From: Bacteroidales bacterium
GTDB lineage: Bacteria > Bacteroidota > Bacteroidia > Bacteroidales > F082
Reading direction: 5' to 3'
Assembly: GCA_017538795.1 (NCBI GenBank)
Contig: JAFYIE010000086.1
Coordinates: 1-64,000 of the forward strand
DNA: 64,000 nt
The notes below the pieces were generated by a model. The model was given only the letters and a program-made list of their open reading frames with translations, searched no databases and had not been told where the DNA came from. The translations under genes and the position numbers were made by a program. Positions 35,639-46,221 of this stretch are shown here, one piece after another (the stretch's first letter is position 1; every line of letters begins with the position of its first letter).

Positions 35639-36995
35639 GAGCCTTTCCGTCCTGATTTTGGCGTTTCTTTGCCCGATTTTCGTTTTGGGACAGAATATTT
35701 CCATTACCGGAAAGACAAACCTTCCGAACGCCTTGGTACGCCTTCTGACGTATGACGAGATGTTTACCTGCAGGCAGACTAAAGTTGCGGAAACACACTC
35801 GGATGCGAGCGGAAATTTTGTTTTGGAAACCGAAATAAAAGAGATTACTCCGGCACAAATTGCCGTCAACTTGGAACGAGTCGACATCATTCTCAGTCCG
35901 AACGGAAAATATAATCTGGAAATAATCATCCCCGACCAAACCGATGAATCGTACTTTGACAGGGAGCAGCCATCGCTGAAAATTAATACGATTGAAGATG
36001 GTGAGTTGTTTTTGCAATACACTAATATTCAATCATTTATAGATGGTTACTTATATCAAAACTTTAATAGTATTTATAGGGGTAGAAAGATGTATCTTCT
36101 CGACACCCTCGACCTTCAGATAACCCGTAATTTCGGCAAAATCGAGAATAAATATATCAAAGATTTCATAAAATATCGCAAGGCGGCTGTTGTGATGACG
36201 GCTAATGCTAAGAAAACAAAAACTGAATACTTTGATAATCAAAAGGTTTTGTATTCGCAGTCGGCTTATATGGAGGTGTTCTCGGAGTTGTTCGGCTCGT
36301 ATTTCAATTCAAGGACATTTAATCCGAAGGAGTTGAGAAATGCGTTTAATATGGGGTATGACAACTTCATGACATATTTGGAAAAAGATGACTTTTTGTC
36401 ATTTAACCAGCAGATTTTCGAACTTGTGGTAATGCTTGAGCTTCAAAGACTTTATAATGAAAATTCATTCGACAAAGACAAGATTTTGAGTTATATCGGC
36501 AAGATTAAAGAGACTTCTGATTTCATGAAAAACAGGCTTGTAGCTATGAATGTGCTGCGAAATATGGATGAACTGTCATATAATTCTGACGCGCCGTCTT
36601 TTTCTTTGAAAAACAGATTGGGAGAAATAATCCAACTCTCTGATTATCAAAATGATATGGTTCTTATTCAATTTGTCGACCATGTCTCGCCATTTTTGAA
36701 ACGTGAGTTCTCGTCGCTGAATGAGCTTCAAAAGCAGTGGGGCGACACCATCCAGGTGGTCACTATAGCCACGAAAGAGTCGTTTGATGACTTTGTGCAA
36801 ATGTTTGAAAATCAAGGATATAAGTGGACTTTGTTAAACCTTGACTTTAATATATTATTGCTTGAGGATTATCACATAAAAACATATCCGGCATACGTCA
36901 TTTTGAAACGAAAAGGCCGTATCGGAATGGCGCCGGCACCTTCTCCTGATCAGTATTTGGATTATCATGTGAGAAGAATTAGTAATTATTTGTAA
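35628..36995 (+). CDS. Secreted thioredoxin-fold protein lacking CXXC
   Basis: 455 residues with a signal peptide (about 1-21, FVLGQ). An N-terminal beta-sandwich (about 22-110, ISITGKTNLPNALVRLLTYD) resembles the DUF4369-type domain of Bacteroidota TlpA-like proteins. A helical middle (about 130-300) and a C-terminal thioredoxin-like domain (from about 318, APSFSLKNRLGEIIQLSDYQ) follow. At the CXXC position (FVDHVSPFLK) there are no cysteines, so it cannot act as a standard disulfide oxidoreductase. A cis-Pro-like TYPAYVIL is kept. Periplasmic role unknown; translationally coupled to coaD. Confidence 0.72.
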   Translation: MKNKSLSVLILAFLCPIFVLGQNISITGKTNLPNALVRLLTYDEMFTCRQTKVAETHSDASGNFVLETEIKEITPAQIAVNLERVDIILSPNGKYNLEIIIPDQTDESYFDREQPSLKINTIEDGELFLQYTNIQSFIDGYLYQNFNSIYRGRKMYLLDTLDLQITRNFGKIENKYIKDFIKYRKAAVVMTANAKKTKTEYFDNQKVLYSQSAYMEVFSELFGSYFNSRTFNPKELRNAFNMGYDNFMTYLEKDDFLSFNQQIFELVVMLELQRLYNENSFDKDKILSYIGKIKETSDFMKNRLVAMNVLRNMDELSYNSDAPSFSLKNRLGEIIQLSDYQNDMVLIQFVDHVSPFLKREFSSLNELQKQWGDTIQVVTIATKESFDDFVQMFENQGYKWTLLNLDFNILLLEDYHIKTYPAYVILKRKGRIGMAPAPSPDQYLDYHVRRISNYL

Positions 36996-37003
36996 ATTTT
37001 TAT

Positions 37004-37011
37004 TATTTTTG
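37004..37011 (+). promoter_or_regulatory. secA: -7 element of secA
   Basis: TATTTTTG followed by C, 57 bases before secA and just after the stop of the preceding gene at 36995. No clear -33 box. Confidence 0.55.
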
Positions 37012-37068
37012 CATAATTTTTGATAGACATATATTGGACAATTTTATTCAGAACAAATAATTTAAGAA

Positions 37069-40000
37069 ATGGGTTTTTTATCAAGACTTTTTGGAAATAA
37101 ATCGACGCGCGACAATAAAGCGTTGCAGCCGCTTTTGCAGAAAACACTTGAGGCTTACGAGAAAATCAAGGATTTGGATATCGACAGCCTTCGTCACAAG
37201 ACAGTTGAATTCAAGGAATATATTCAAAACCATATAGCTGAGGATGAGGCGAAAATCGCTGAACTGAAGGCGAATGTCGAGAACAATCCCGACATGGATT
37301 TGGAGGAGAAAAACAGCATCTACGATCAGGTAGACAAGCTCGAGAAACATGTTCTTGACAAGATTGAAGAGGCTTTGAACGACATCTTGCCGGAGGCTTT
37401 CGCGGTGATGAAAGAAACAGCTAAGCGCTTCAAAGACAATGAGGTTGTTGAGGCTACGGCTACCGATCTTGATCGTGAGCTTGCGTCGAAGTTTGAGCAT
37501 ATCAACATCGAAGGCGACAAGGTTCTTTACAACAACAGTTGGATGGCTGGCGGCAATATGGTGACATGGGACATGGTGCATTACGACGTGCAAATCATAG
37601 GCGGTATCGTGCTGCATCAGGGAAAGATCGCTGAGATGGCGACAGGTGAAGGTAAGACTTTGGTCGCTACCTTGCCGGTTTACCTCAACGCTCTCGCAGG
37701 CCGTGGCGTGCATGTGGTAACCGTCAACGATTACTTGGCGAAACGTGACTCCGAGTGGATGGGCACTATTTACAACTTCCTCGGCTTGACATGCGACTGC
37801 ATCGACAAGCATCAGCCTAATTCACCTGAGCGTCGCGCCGCTTACAACTCCGACATCACTTACGGAACCAACAACGAGTTCGGTTTCGACTATTTGCGTG
37901 ACAACATGACTGGCAACCCGGATGAACTCGTTCAACGCAAACATCACTACGCCATCGTCGACGAGGTTGACTCCGTGTTGATTGACGATGCTCGTACTCC
38001 TTTGATTATCAGCGGTCCTACGCCACGAGGCGAAGACCAGGAGTTTGTGCAGCTCAAGCCGGACGTGGTGAGACTGTACGAAGAACAGAAACGTCTTGTG
38101 ACTCAGTGCCTTGCGGAGGCGAAGAAGATTTTGACAAATCCTAACGCCACCGAAGAAGAGCGGTCGCATGGCGCCGACCAGCTTTTCCGCGCTTACCACG
38201 GACTTCCGAAGAACAGCGCGCTTATCAAGTTCCTCTCGGAAGAAGGAATGAAGTCGTTGCTGCTCAAGACCGAAGGCTTCTACATGCAGGAGCAGAGCAA
38301 GAACATGCATATCATCGACGATGAGCTTTATTTCGTTATCGACGAGAAGCTGAACACCGTCGTTTTGACCGATAAAGGTAGCGAACAACTCGCAAAAGCT
38401 TACAACGACCCGTCGTTCTTCATCATCCCTGATGTCGGTTCTGAGATTGCCGAGCTTGAAAAATCGGGATTGAGCGACGATGAGAAAGTTTTGAAGAAGT
38501 CAGAGATTCTGCGTTTGTTCTCAGAGCGTTCGGAGCGCCTGCACACGGTGCAGCAGCTGCTTAAGGCTTATACTTTGTTTGAAAAAGACGTCGACTACGT
38601 CATCATTGACAACAAGGTTAAAATCGTTGACGAGCAGACTGGCCGTATCATGGAAGGCCGTCGTTGGTCGGATGGTTTGCATCAGGCGGTGGAGGCTAAG
38701 GAAAACGTGGATGTCGAAGCGGCGACACAGACCTATGCGACCATCACCTTGCAGAACTACTTCCGTATGTACCACAAACTCGCCGGTATGACAGGTACCG
38801 CTGAGACTGAGGCAGGCGAGTTCTGGGATATCTACAAACTCGATGTGGTGGTGATTCCAACCAACAAGCCGATAGCCCGTAACGACTACGAGGACTTGAT
38901 TTACAAGACAAAACGCGAGAAATATAACGCTGTCATCGATAAGATTGTGGAGCTCGTCAATGAAGGCCGACCTGTTTTGGTGGGTACCACCTCGGTTGAA
39001 ATCTCAGAGTTGCTGAGCCGTATGCTGACGCGTAAAAACATCAAACACAATGTTTTGAACGCGAAATTGCACTTCAAAGAGGCTCAGATCGTTAAAGACG
39101 CAGGTCTCGCTGGCACAGTTACAATTGCTACTAACATGGCAGGTCGTGGTACCGATATCAAGTTGGGACCAGGCGTGAAAGACGCCGGCGGTCTCGCCAT
39201 CATCGGTACTGAGCGTCACGAGTCGCGTCGTGTCGACCGTCAGCTGAGAGGCCGTTCAGGCCGTCAGGGAGACCCGGGAAGCTCACAGTTCTTCGTTTCT
39301 TTGGAAGACGACCTCATGCGTATGTTCGGCTCAGAGCGTATCGCTCCAATCATGGACCGTCTCGGAATGAAGGAAGGCGAGGTGATTCAGCATTCGATGA
39401 TTACCAAACAGATTGAGAAGGCGCAGAAGAAAGTCGAGGAGAACCACTTCGGCGTGCGTAAACATCTTTTGGAATACGACGACGTGATGAACTCGCAGCG
39501 TGAAGCTATCTACGAAAAACGTCGTCACGCCTTGTTTGGCGAACGTCTGCAGATCGACATCAACAACATGATGTACGACCTCGGCGAGTCGCTTATCGAG
39601 AGATATAAAGAAACCGACGATTACGATGAGATGAAACTCGATGTGCTTTCAAACATGGGTATCGAGGTGCCGTTCGACGAAGAAGAGTTCAAACATGGCA
39701 AGCTCGACGAACTTGCTGACAAGTTGTTTGAGAAAGCTGTTGAGTCGTACAATAAGAAGACGCAGGTGGTGGGTGAAAAGACATTGCCGCTCATCAAGCA
39801 GATTTACGAGAATCAGCCGGGTTACAAGAATATCCTCATCCCGTTCACTGACGGCAAAAAAGGCATGAACGTGGTGGTGAACATCGAGAAGGCGGTGCAG
39901 AACGGCGCGCGTGAGATCTCGTTGTCGCTTGAGAAGAGCATCACCCTCGGCATGATTGACGACGCCTGGAAAGAGCATCTGCGTGAACTCGACGACTTGA

Positions 40001-40359
40001 AGCAGTCGGTGCAGAACGCACAGTACGAACAGAAAGACCCGTTGCTTATCTATAAACTCGAGTCGTTCAACCTCTTCAAGGAGATGATTTTGAAGATCAA
40101 TAGAGAGGTTATCTCGTTCCTGATGAAGTCGGATTTGCCGGTGCAAGACCCGAACAACATACGTGAGCATCGTGCCAAGGCCATCGACAGAAGCAAGTTG
40201 AAAGAGCAGCGTACCGACCTTTTGTCGCAGGCGCACAGCAATACTCAGGAAAACCAGATTACACAGCCTATTCATGTGGAGAAGAAAGTCGGAAGAAACG
40301 ACCCTTGTCCGTGCGGCAGCGGCAAGAAATATAAGAACTGCCACGGAAGACTTGAATAA
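37069..40359 (+). CDS. secA: Protein translocase ATPase SecA
   Basis: 1096 residues, long as typical for Bacteroidota SecA. Walker A MATGEGKT near residues 190-197, then [22 protein letters not shown] and the C-terminal [10 protein letters not shown]. The variable linker between the first and second nucleotide-binding folds is enlarged. The C-terminal zinc motif [13 protein letters not shown] is intact. SecA drives proteins through SecYEG, the first export step of the T9SS cargo and lipoproteins in this window. Confidence 0.96.
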   Translation: MGFLSRLFGNKSTRDNKALQPLLQKTLEAYEKIKDLDIDSLRHKTVEFKEYIQNHIAEDEAKIAELKANVENNPDMDLEEKNSIYDQVDKLEKHVLDKIEEALNDILPEAFAVMKETAKRFKDNEVVEATATDLDRELASKFEHINIEGDKVLYNNSWMAGGNMVTWDMVHYDVQIIGGIVLHQGKIAEMATGEGKTLVATLPVYLNALAGRGVHVVTVNDYLAKRDSEWMGTIYNFLGLTCDCIDKHQPNSPERRAAYNSDITYGTNNEFGFDYLRDNMTGNPDELVQRKHHYAIVDEVDSVLIDDARTPLIISGPTPRGEDQEFVQLKPDVVRLYEEQKRLVTQCLAEAKKILTNPNATEEERSHGADQLFRAYHGLPKNSALIKFLSEEGMKSLLLKTEGFYMQEQSKNMHIIDDELYFVIDEKLNTVVLTDKGSEQLAKAYNDPSFFIIPDVGSEIAELEKSGLSDDEKVLKKSEILRLFSERSERLHTVQQLLKAYTLFEKDVDYVIIDNKVKIVDEQTGRIMEGRRWSDGLHQAVEAKENVDVEAATQTYATITLQNYFRMYHKLAGMTGTAETEAGEFWDIYKLDVVVIPTNKPIARNDYEDLIYKTKREKYNAVIDKIVELVNEGRPVLVGTTSVEISELLSRMLTRKNIKHNVLNAKLHFKEAQIVKDAGLAGTVTIATNMAGRGTDIKLGPGVKDAGGLAIIGTERHESRRVDRQLRGRSGRQGDPGSSQFFVSLEDDLMRMFGSERIAPIMDRLGMKEGEVIQHSMITKQIEKAQKKVEENHFGVRKHLLEYDDVMNSQREAIYEKRRHALFGERLQIDINNMMYDLGESLIERYKETDDYDEMKLDVLSNMGIEVPFDEEEFKHGKLDELADKLFEKAVESYNKKTQVVGEKTLPLIKQIYENQPGYKNILIPFTDGKKGMNVVVNIEKAVQNGAREISLSLEKSITLGMIDDAWKEHLRELDDLKQSVQNAQYEQKDPLLIYKLESFNLFKEMILKINREVISFLMKSDLPVQDPNNIREHRAKAIDRSKLKEQRTDLLSQAHSNTQENQITQPIHVEKKVGRNDPCPCGSGKKYKNCHGRLE

Positions 40360-40360
40360 T

Positions 40361-40403
40361 AGTTAATCAGTTTAACTGAACAACTGATCAACTGAACAAC
40401 TGA
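40361..40403. repeat. TTAACTGAACAACTGA low-complexity repeat
   Basis: AGTTAATCAGTTTAACTGAA then CAACTGATCAACTGAACAAC: units of AACTGA between secA and the first patatin gene, directly before its ATG. Related repeats at 61202-61250 and 61818-61854. Confidence 0.65.
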
Positions 40404-42614
40404 ATGAAACGTTTTTTAGCGATAATTGCAATTATATTGCTGGCGTTTACTGCGGCAGCACAGGATACCGTCGTCCCGTCCCGTCCTAAAGTCGGCGTTG
40501 TGTTGAGCGGTGGCGGTGCTAAGGGCTTCGCCCATATCGGAGCGTTGAGAGTCATTGAAGAAGCCGGCCTTCCTGTCGATTACATCGCCGGAACGAGCAT
40601 GGGCTCTATCATTGGTGGTCTCTATGCTGTGGGCTATGATCCCGACATGATGCAGAAGCTTACCACGCAACAAAACTGGAACAGTGTGCTAAAAGACGAG
40701 TTGCCGAGAAAATATTTCCCTCTTGAAAAACGTCTCAACGACAGGCATTATATCCTCAGTATGCCTTATATAGACGGGAAATTCAAGATGAACAGGTCGA
40801 TAACAGACGGCGTTTACATCAACATGCTGCTGACGCGTCTCACACTTCCGGCTTACAAACAACGTAATTTCGAGGAGCTCCCGGTTCCGTTTCTTTGCAT
40901 AGGAACGGATATGATAACGGCCGACCCCGTTGAGTTCAGAAGCGGCTCGCTGTCGCAGTCGATACGCTCGAGTATGTCGATACCTCTTTTGTTTGAGCCA
41001 GTTGAATATGACCACAGTCTGTTCTGTGACGGCGGACTCACCAATAATTTCCCTGTCAGAAACGTGCGCGAACGCGGAGCCGACATCATCATAGGCGTTG
41101 ACCTCGAGATTGTGGAGTCGGATATGAATACCCTCGACAACTCTTTGAAGGTGCTTGAACGACTGATATCTATCTCATCTCAGGAAGAAAGCAACAAAGC
41201 ACGTAAAGAATGCGATATTTTGATTACGCCTGACATCGGGAAGGCGAATATGATGTCGTTCGACAGCTTCGACACCATCATAAAATGCGGCGAGGCAGGA
41301 GCTAGAGAGAAGTTTCCCGAATTGAAGAAGCTCGCCGATTCATTGCAGTCGATAGCGCCATTCGAGGTGAAGAGAAACCATGTTCAGCCCGTCGACTCGA
41401 TTTATGTTACTGAGGTGTTTGTCGAAGGCGTCGATAAATATGATGCTGACAATATAAAGTCGGAGTTTGGAGACGATTTTCCTAGAATGTTTTCTGTTGA
41501 TGAAGTGGAGACGATCATCATAAAGATTTATTCTCAGGAATATTATTCGAATATATGGTATGAGCTGATTTTTACGCCTGAAGGCAATATCTTGAAAATC
41601 CATTGCAAAGCCAAAGCCACACACACGTTGTCTTTGGGAGCCCATTATGACAACAATTACGGCATGGGCGTGCTGCTCAATATTTCCGGTAAAAGCAGAT
41701 ACGCGGCTTATAGTGCCGATTTTAATCTTTCGGAAAATTATTATATTAAGGCGGGTCTTACATATCGCCATAACAAGGTGTTCAGAATAGGGGCTGAGGC
41801 TTACGTGATGAATCTGGAGTTGGATTGGTATAATAACAGCAATCAACTTATAAGTATTTTAAAATACAGGCAAAACAGCTTGGATTTTAACTTCCAGATA
41901 GTCCCTTCTTTGAATCAGCATATTACAATCGGAGCTTTGGCAAACTATGTTTTGTTTGAAAACAAAATTTATCTGTTAGGTGAAACTGGTAAATACAAGT
42001 TTATGCCTAATTTTTATTTCCATTATATCTTGAATACCGAGGATAAGATGGATTTTGTGCAAAGAGGTTGGAATGTCGACCTTTTGGGAAAATGTATTCT
42101 GTATGACGGAGTGTTCTCAACAAAATATTCCAAGCCTGCGGTGTCGGTTCAGGGAATTGTGAGGCGGTCGTTCATGATAGGTAATGAGCATTCGTTTAAG
42201 TTAAGTGCTTGCGGAACGCTCAGACCAGGCGATAAAACATTGCCGGAACCTTATATTTTCCTCGTGGGAGGTCAGTCGAAAATGAAATATATCGATAACA
42301 TCATTTCATTCACTGGCTTGAATTTTGTGAATGTGGTCGTTGAGAGTTCCGCTTTCGCAAAAACATCGTGGCTATGGAACTTTTATAGGAAATTCTACAC
42401 CGTCGTCGACTGTGATTTCGGCTATTTCGCCGAATTGTTTGGTGACAATAAAATATATTATACCGAAAATTGGATAACGCCTGATAACTTTGTGATAGGC
42501 GCAGGCTTGACATTGGGAGTGAATACTGTTTTGGGACCGGTGGAGTTGGAGTTGTCGAAGTCGAATATCAATACTGATATGATATTTTTCATAAATTTGG
42601 GATTCTGGTTTTAA
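40404..42614 (+). CDS. Patatin/barrel protein, type Vd-like (copy 1)
   Basis: 736 residues. Signal peptide about 1-19. The patatin domain (about 28-320) has the oxyanion hole GGGAKG 36-41, nucleophile Ser65 in GTSMG and catalytic Asp209 in DGG. A POTRA-like segment (about 340-410) and a C-terminal beta-barrel (to the final Phe) follow. This order matches bacterial PlpD/FplA-type proteins, in which the barrel carries the lipase to the surface. Phospholipase A activity is expected. It starts right after a low-complexity repeat and is followed 10 bases later by a homologous gene. Confidence 0.85.
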   Translation: MKRFLAIIAIILLAFTAAAQDTVVPSRPKVGVVLSGGGAKGFAHIGALRVIEEAGLPVDYIAGTSMGSIIGGLYAVGYDPDMMQKLTTQQNWNSVLKDELPRKYFPLEKRLNDRHYILSMPYIDGKFKMNRSITDGVYINMLLTRLTLPAYKQRNFEELPVPFLCIGTDMITADPVEFRSGSLSQSIRSSMSIPLLFEPVEYDHSLFCDGGLTNNFPVRNVRERGADIIIGVDLEIVESDMNTLDNSLKVLERLISISSQEESNKARKECDILITPDIGKANMMSFDSFDTIIKCGEAGAREKFPELKKLADSLQSIAPFEVKRNHVQPVDSIYVTEVFVEGVDKYDADNIKSEFGDDFPRMFSVDEVETIIIKIYSQEYYSNIWYELIFTPEGNILKIHCKAKATHTLSLGAHYDNNYGMGVLLNISGKSRYAAYSADFNLSENYYIKAGLTYRHNKVFRIGAEAYVMNLELDWYNNSNQLISILKYRQNSLDFNFQIVPSLNQHITIGALANYVLFENKIYLLGETGKYKFMPNFYFHYILNTEDKMDFVQRGWNVDLLGKCILYDGVFSTKYSKPAVSVQGIVRRSFMIGNEHSFKLSACGTLRPGDKTLPEPYIFLVGGQSKMKYIDNIISFTGLNFVNVVVESSAFAKTSWLWNFYRKFYTVVDCDFGYFAELFGDNKIYYTENWITPDNFVIGAGLTLGVNTVLGPVELELSKSNINTDMIFFINLGFWF

Positions 42615-42624
42615 ATGACCCGAT

Positions 42625-44880
42625 ATGAATAGAGAATTCTTGAATATTAAGTTCTTCGTGCTGATGTTGCTCGTCGGCGTGTTCTCTATTTATGATGTCA
42701 GAGGGCAGGCTGTTGACGACAGCATACGTCACCGGCCTACTGTTGGCGTTGTGCTTTGCGGCGGCGGTGCGAAAGGCTTTTCCCATATAAGAATTTTGAA
42801 GGCTATCGACGAGGCCGGCGTCCCTGTCGATTGTATCGGCGGCACCAGCATAGGCGCTATCATCGGCGCGCTGTATGCGGTAGGTTACGACCCTGATGAG
42901 ATGGAAAAAATCGTCCGGGCGCAAAACTGGGATGAGATTATGTACGACAAGGTTCCGAAGACGTTGCTACCCGTCGAAAATAAAATGTACGACCGTCATT
43001 ATCTCGCCACATTTCCTATTTCTGACGGTAAGATAAAGGTGAAGCCTTCGTTGGTTGACGGCGTTTGCGTGAATCAGCTGATGTCGCGACTTATGCTTCC
43101 GGCTTGTGGCGTGGATGACTTCAATGATCTGCCTGTCCAGTTTTTTTGTGTGGCGACAGATGTGGAACATGCGCGGCAGTATGAGATGACACGAGGCAAC
43201 CTCGCGCGTTCGGTAAGAGCGAGCATGTCAATACCGTTTCTGTTCAAGCCTGTGACGATTGACGACAGAGTTCTCATCGATGGTGGCATGGTCAACAATT
43301 TTCCGGTGAGGAATATGCAGGAGCGCGGAGTGGATATCATAATAGGTATCGACTTGGAAGACGACGTGATACCTGCTTCGCAAATTGACAACTCCCTCGG
43401 ACTTCTTGAAGGTATGATGCAGCTGGCTTCACTCGATGAAAGCAATTACGCGCGCACTAACTGCGATATCTATATCAAGCCGAACCTGCATGGACGTACC
43501 ATGATGTCGTTCAATGACTTCGACTCGATTTTTTATTTTGGTGAAGAAGCAGCGCAGCTGTTTTATCCGAAGTTAAAGAGTTTAGCCGACTCGCTTTACG
43601 CTATAGAGCCTTACGAGATAAAACGCCCACATGTCAAGCAGATTGAGAAAATCAATGTCGTTGACATAGATGTTCAAGACATGGAAGAAAATCATAAGAC
43701 GGGCATCAAAAGAGAGTTTGGCAAGAAATTCCCGATGGAGATGTCGTTGGATTATATCCAGGATGTGATAGTAAAGCTCCACGCTTCGGGTTATTACGAG
43801 GATTTGTGGTACGAGACCGAAGAAACCCAAGATGGCGTGCTGCTTAAGATTCATGGCAAAGAATGTGACGACAAATCGTTGGCGTTTTGTATACATTATG
43901 ATAATAACTACGGCATCGGGACTTTGGTGAATTTTAACGTGAAGAATCTGTGGAAAAGCATGAACCGCACCACCTTGAACTTGGATGCCAACATAGCCGA
44001 AAACCCTTACGTCAGGCTGAGCCTCAACAGACGTTATGGCAGGTATTTCAGATATGGCGCTGACGTAAGCGTGGTGTCGCTGAATATCAAAAATTATAAC
44101 GACTCGAAAATATTGAATTCGTATAACATCCAAAGCAACAGCTTGAATATTTATTCGCAAATAGTCCCTTCGTTGACACAGCAGATACGCATCGGCGCCG
44201 TGGTCGATTATGTCAGGATGTTTGATAACATCGAAACAACGCATAGGACTTTGGACATCGAGAAGGATTATTCGTTTTATTCATACCTGTATCTTCATTA
44301 TTTTTATGGAAATGAGGACGCGCCTAATTTCGCGAGACGTGGCTGGCGCATCAGTCTTTTGGGGAAATGCCTCTTCTTTGAAGGTAAAAATGAAAACGGA
44401 ACACTTAGCAATGTAGGATCTCAGATGGTGTATACTTTTCAGGAAAACATAGAGAAATCGTTTAAGATAGGCAGTAAAAACTCGTTAAAACTTGGAGTTC
44501 AGTCGGGAATGAAGGTAGGCGAGGCCAGTGTACCGCGTTTTTATCAATATCTAGTCGGCGGACAGTCGAGGATGAAATATTTCAACAATATAATATCGTT
44601 CACGGGACTTAATTTCGTGGATAAGATTGTCGATTATGTGGCGTTTGGAAAGATGGCGTGGCAGTGGAATTTCTATAAGATTTTCTATACCACGGTAAAT
44701 TGCGATTTCGGATATATGAACAGCGACTATGACTTGTGGTTCGATTCAGGCAGTTTTGTGATGGGCTGCGGTTTGTCGTTTGGCGCCGACACGGTTGTGG
44801 GCCCTGTGATTGTCAGTCTGATGGGTTCGAACCAGAATTCATCTTTGATAGGATTCATAAATGTTGGATACTGGTTTTAA
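42625..44880 (+). CDS. Patatin/barrel protein, type Vd-like (copy 2)
   Basis: 751 residues, homologous to copy 1 along the whole length. A signal peptide (about 1-27) precedes the patatin domain with GGGAKG 46-51, Ser75 in GTSIG and Asp219 in DGG; the Ser-Asp distance of 144 is the same as in copy 1. It shares stretches such as ALYAVGYDP and VRASMSIPFLFKP (copy 1: IRSSMSIPLLFEP). POTRA-like and barrel regions follow, with a conserved tail of the type YLVGGQSRMKYFNNIISFTG. Ends in Phe. Tandem duplication with divergence; likely co-transcribed with copy 1. Both active sites look intact. Confidence 0.85.
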   Translation: MNREFLNIKFFVLMLLVGVFSIYDVRGQAVDDSIRHRPTVGVVLCGGGAKGFSHIRILKAIDEAGVPVDCIGGTSIGAIIGALYAVGYDPDEMEKIVRAQNWDEIMYDKVPKTLLPVENKMYDRHYLATFPISDGKIKVKPSLVDGVCVNQLMSRLMLPACGVDDFNDLPVQFFCVATDVEHARQYEMTRGNLARSVRASMSIPFLFKPVTIDDRVLIDGGMVNNFPVRNMQERGVDIIIGIDLEDDVIPASQIDNSLGLLEGMMQLASLDESNYARTNCDIYIKPNLHGRTMMSFNDFDSIFYFGEEAAQLFYPKLKSLADSLYAIEPYEIKRPHVKQIEKINVVDIDVQDMEENHKTGIKREFGKKFPMEMSLDYIQDVIVKLHASGYYEDLWYETEETQDGVLLKIHGKECDDKSLAFCIHYDNNYGIGTLVNFNVKNLWKSMNRTTLNLDANIAENPYVRLSLNRRYGRYFRYGADVSVVSLNIKNYNDSKILNSYNIQSNSLNIYSQIVPSLTQQIRIGAVVDYVRMFDNIETTHRTLDIEKDYSFYSYLYLHYFYGNEDAPNFARRGWRISLLGKCLFFEGKNENGTLSNVGSQMVYTFQENIEKSFKIGSKNSLKLGVQSGMKVGEASVPRFYQYLVGGQSRMKYFNNIISFTGLNFVDKIVDYVAFGKMAWQWNFYKIFYTTVNCDFGYMNSDYDLWFDSGSFVMGCGLSFGADTVVGPVIVSLMGSNQNSSLIGFINVGYWF

Positions 44881-44910
44881 ATAAATGAATATCAATAAAT
44901 TATTAAAAAT

Positions 44911-45618
44911 ATGAAATACAAAAGAGTGTTACTTAAGCTTAGTGGTGAAGCTTTAATGGGAAATCAACAGTATGGTATTGATCCTGAGAGACTTAATGAT
45001 TATGCTGAGGAGATTGCGGCGGCGGTGAAAGCCGGTGCGCAGATAGCCATCGTTATCGGCGGAGGCAACATCTTCCGCGGCCTCCAAGGTGCGTCAAAAG
45101 GCATGGATCGCATCCAGGGCGACTACATGGGCATGCTCGCTACCGTTATCAACAGCATGGCGATTCAGTCGACATTGCAGGCAAAAGGCGTGAAAGCCGC
45201 TTTGTTGTCGGGACTTTACATCGACCGTATCGCCGACTCTATGAGCTCGGCAAAGGCTATCAAACTTCTTGAAGAAGGCTACGTCGTCGTCATCGGTGGC
45301 GGCACAGGCAACCCGTTCTTCACAACAGATACCGGCTCCGCTTTGAGAGCTGTCGAAGTCAAGGCCGACATCATCCTCAAAGGCACACGCGTCGACGGCA
45401 TCTATACCGCTGACCCGGAGAAAGACCCGACCGCAAAGAAGTATGAGTCAATCACTTACGACGAGGCTTACAACAAGAACCTCAAGGTGATGGATCTCAC
45501 AGCGTTCACCATGTGCAAGGAAAACAACATGCCGATGCTCGTGTTCGACATGAACACCAAAGGCAACCTCACCAAGGTGCTCAACGGCGAAAAAATCGGC
45601 ACTATTGTGACGAAATAA
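44911..45618 (+). CDS. pyrH: UMP kinase
   Basis: 235 residues of the amino acid kinase fold. YKRVLLKLSGEALMG at the start, IVIGGGNIFRG, and GTGNPFFTTDT later are PyrH signatures. It converts UMP to UDP. Together with frr immediately downstream it forms the common pyrH-frr order of bacteria, though a -7 element between them suggests frr also has its own promoter. Confidence 0.96.
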   Translation: MKYKRVLLKLSGEALMGNQQYGIDPERLNDYAEEIAAAVKAGAQIAIVIGGGNIFRGLQGASKGMDRIQGDYMGMLATVINSMAIQSTLQAKGVKAALLSGLYIDRIADSMSSAKAIKLLEEGYVVVIGGGTGNPFFTTDTGSALRAVEVKADIILKGTRVDGIYTADPEKDPTAKKYESITYDEAYNKNLKVMDLTAFTMCKENNMPMLVFDMNTKGNLTKVLNGEKIGTIVTK

Positions 45619-45629
45619 TAAATTTTTTG

Positions 45630-45637
45630 TATTTTTG
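45630..45637 (+). promoter_or_regulatory. frr: -7 element of frr
   Basis: TATTTTTG in an AT-rich gap, 20 bases before the frr start and 11 bases after the pyrH stop. No clear -33 box. Confidence 0.55.
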
Positions 45638-45657
45638 TACCGCAAATTTTAAGGTAT

Positions 45658-46221
45658 ATGACAGAAGAATCTCAATTTATTTTGGACGAAACGACTGAAT
45701 CGATGGAAGGTGCTGTCAAGCATCTCGAGTCGGAGTTTCAGAAAATCAGAGCAGGCAAGGCAAGCCCAATGATGCTTCAGGGCGTTAAAGTTGAATATTA
45801 CGGAACGCTTGTCCCGATTGAGCAGACCTCAAACATCGGCACCCCTGACGCGCGTCAGATTATCGTGATGCCGTTCGACAAGAGCTCTATCGGTGCCATC
45901 GACAAGGCTATCCAGGCCGCTAACCTCGGCTTCAACCCGAAAAACGAAGGCGATTTTCTGAGAATCTTGGTTCCGCCATTGACAGAGGAACGTCGTAAAG
46001 ACCTCGCCAAACGTGCCAAGACAGCCGCTGAAGAAGCTAAAGTCGGTATCAGAAACATCCGCCGCAACTCCAACGACGACGCTAAGAAGCTCGAAAAAGA
46101 AGGCGTTTCGGAAGACGAAGTGAAACAGCTTCAGGAAGAAATCCAGAAACTGACCGACAAATTCGTGAAAAAAATCGACGATCTTTACGAACTGAAGCAG
46201 AAAGACATCCTGACAGTTTAG
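45658..46221 (+). CDS. frr: Ribosome recycling factor
   Basis: 187 residues, the normal RRF length. Two-domain layout with GKASPMMLQGVKVEYYG, PFDKSSIGAIDKAIQ and PPLTEERRKDLAKRAK. It separates ribosome subunits after termination with EF-G. Its 3' end overlaps the convergent ddl gene by 4 bases. Confidence 0.96.
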   Translation: MTEESQFILDETTESMEGAVKHLESEFQKIRAGKASPMMLQGVKVEYYGTLVPIEQTSNIGTPDARQIIVMPFDKSSIGAIDKAIQAANLGFNPKNEGDFLRILVPPLTEERRKDLAKRAKTAAEEAKVGIRNIRRNSNDDAKKLEKEGVSEDEVKQLQEEIQKLTDKFVKKIDDLYELKQKDILTV

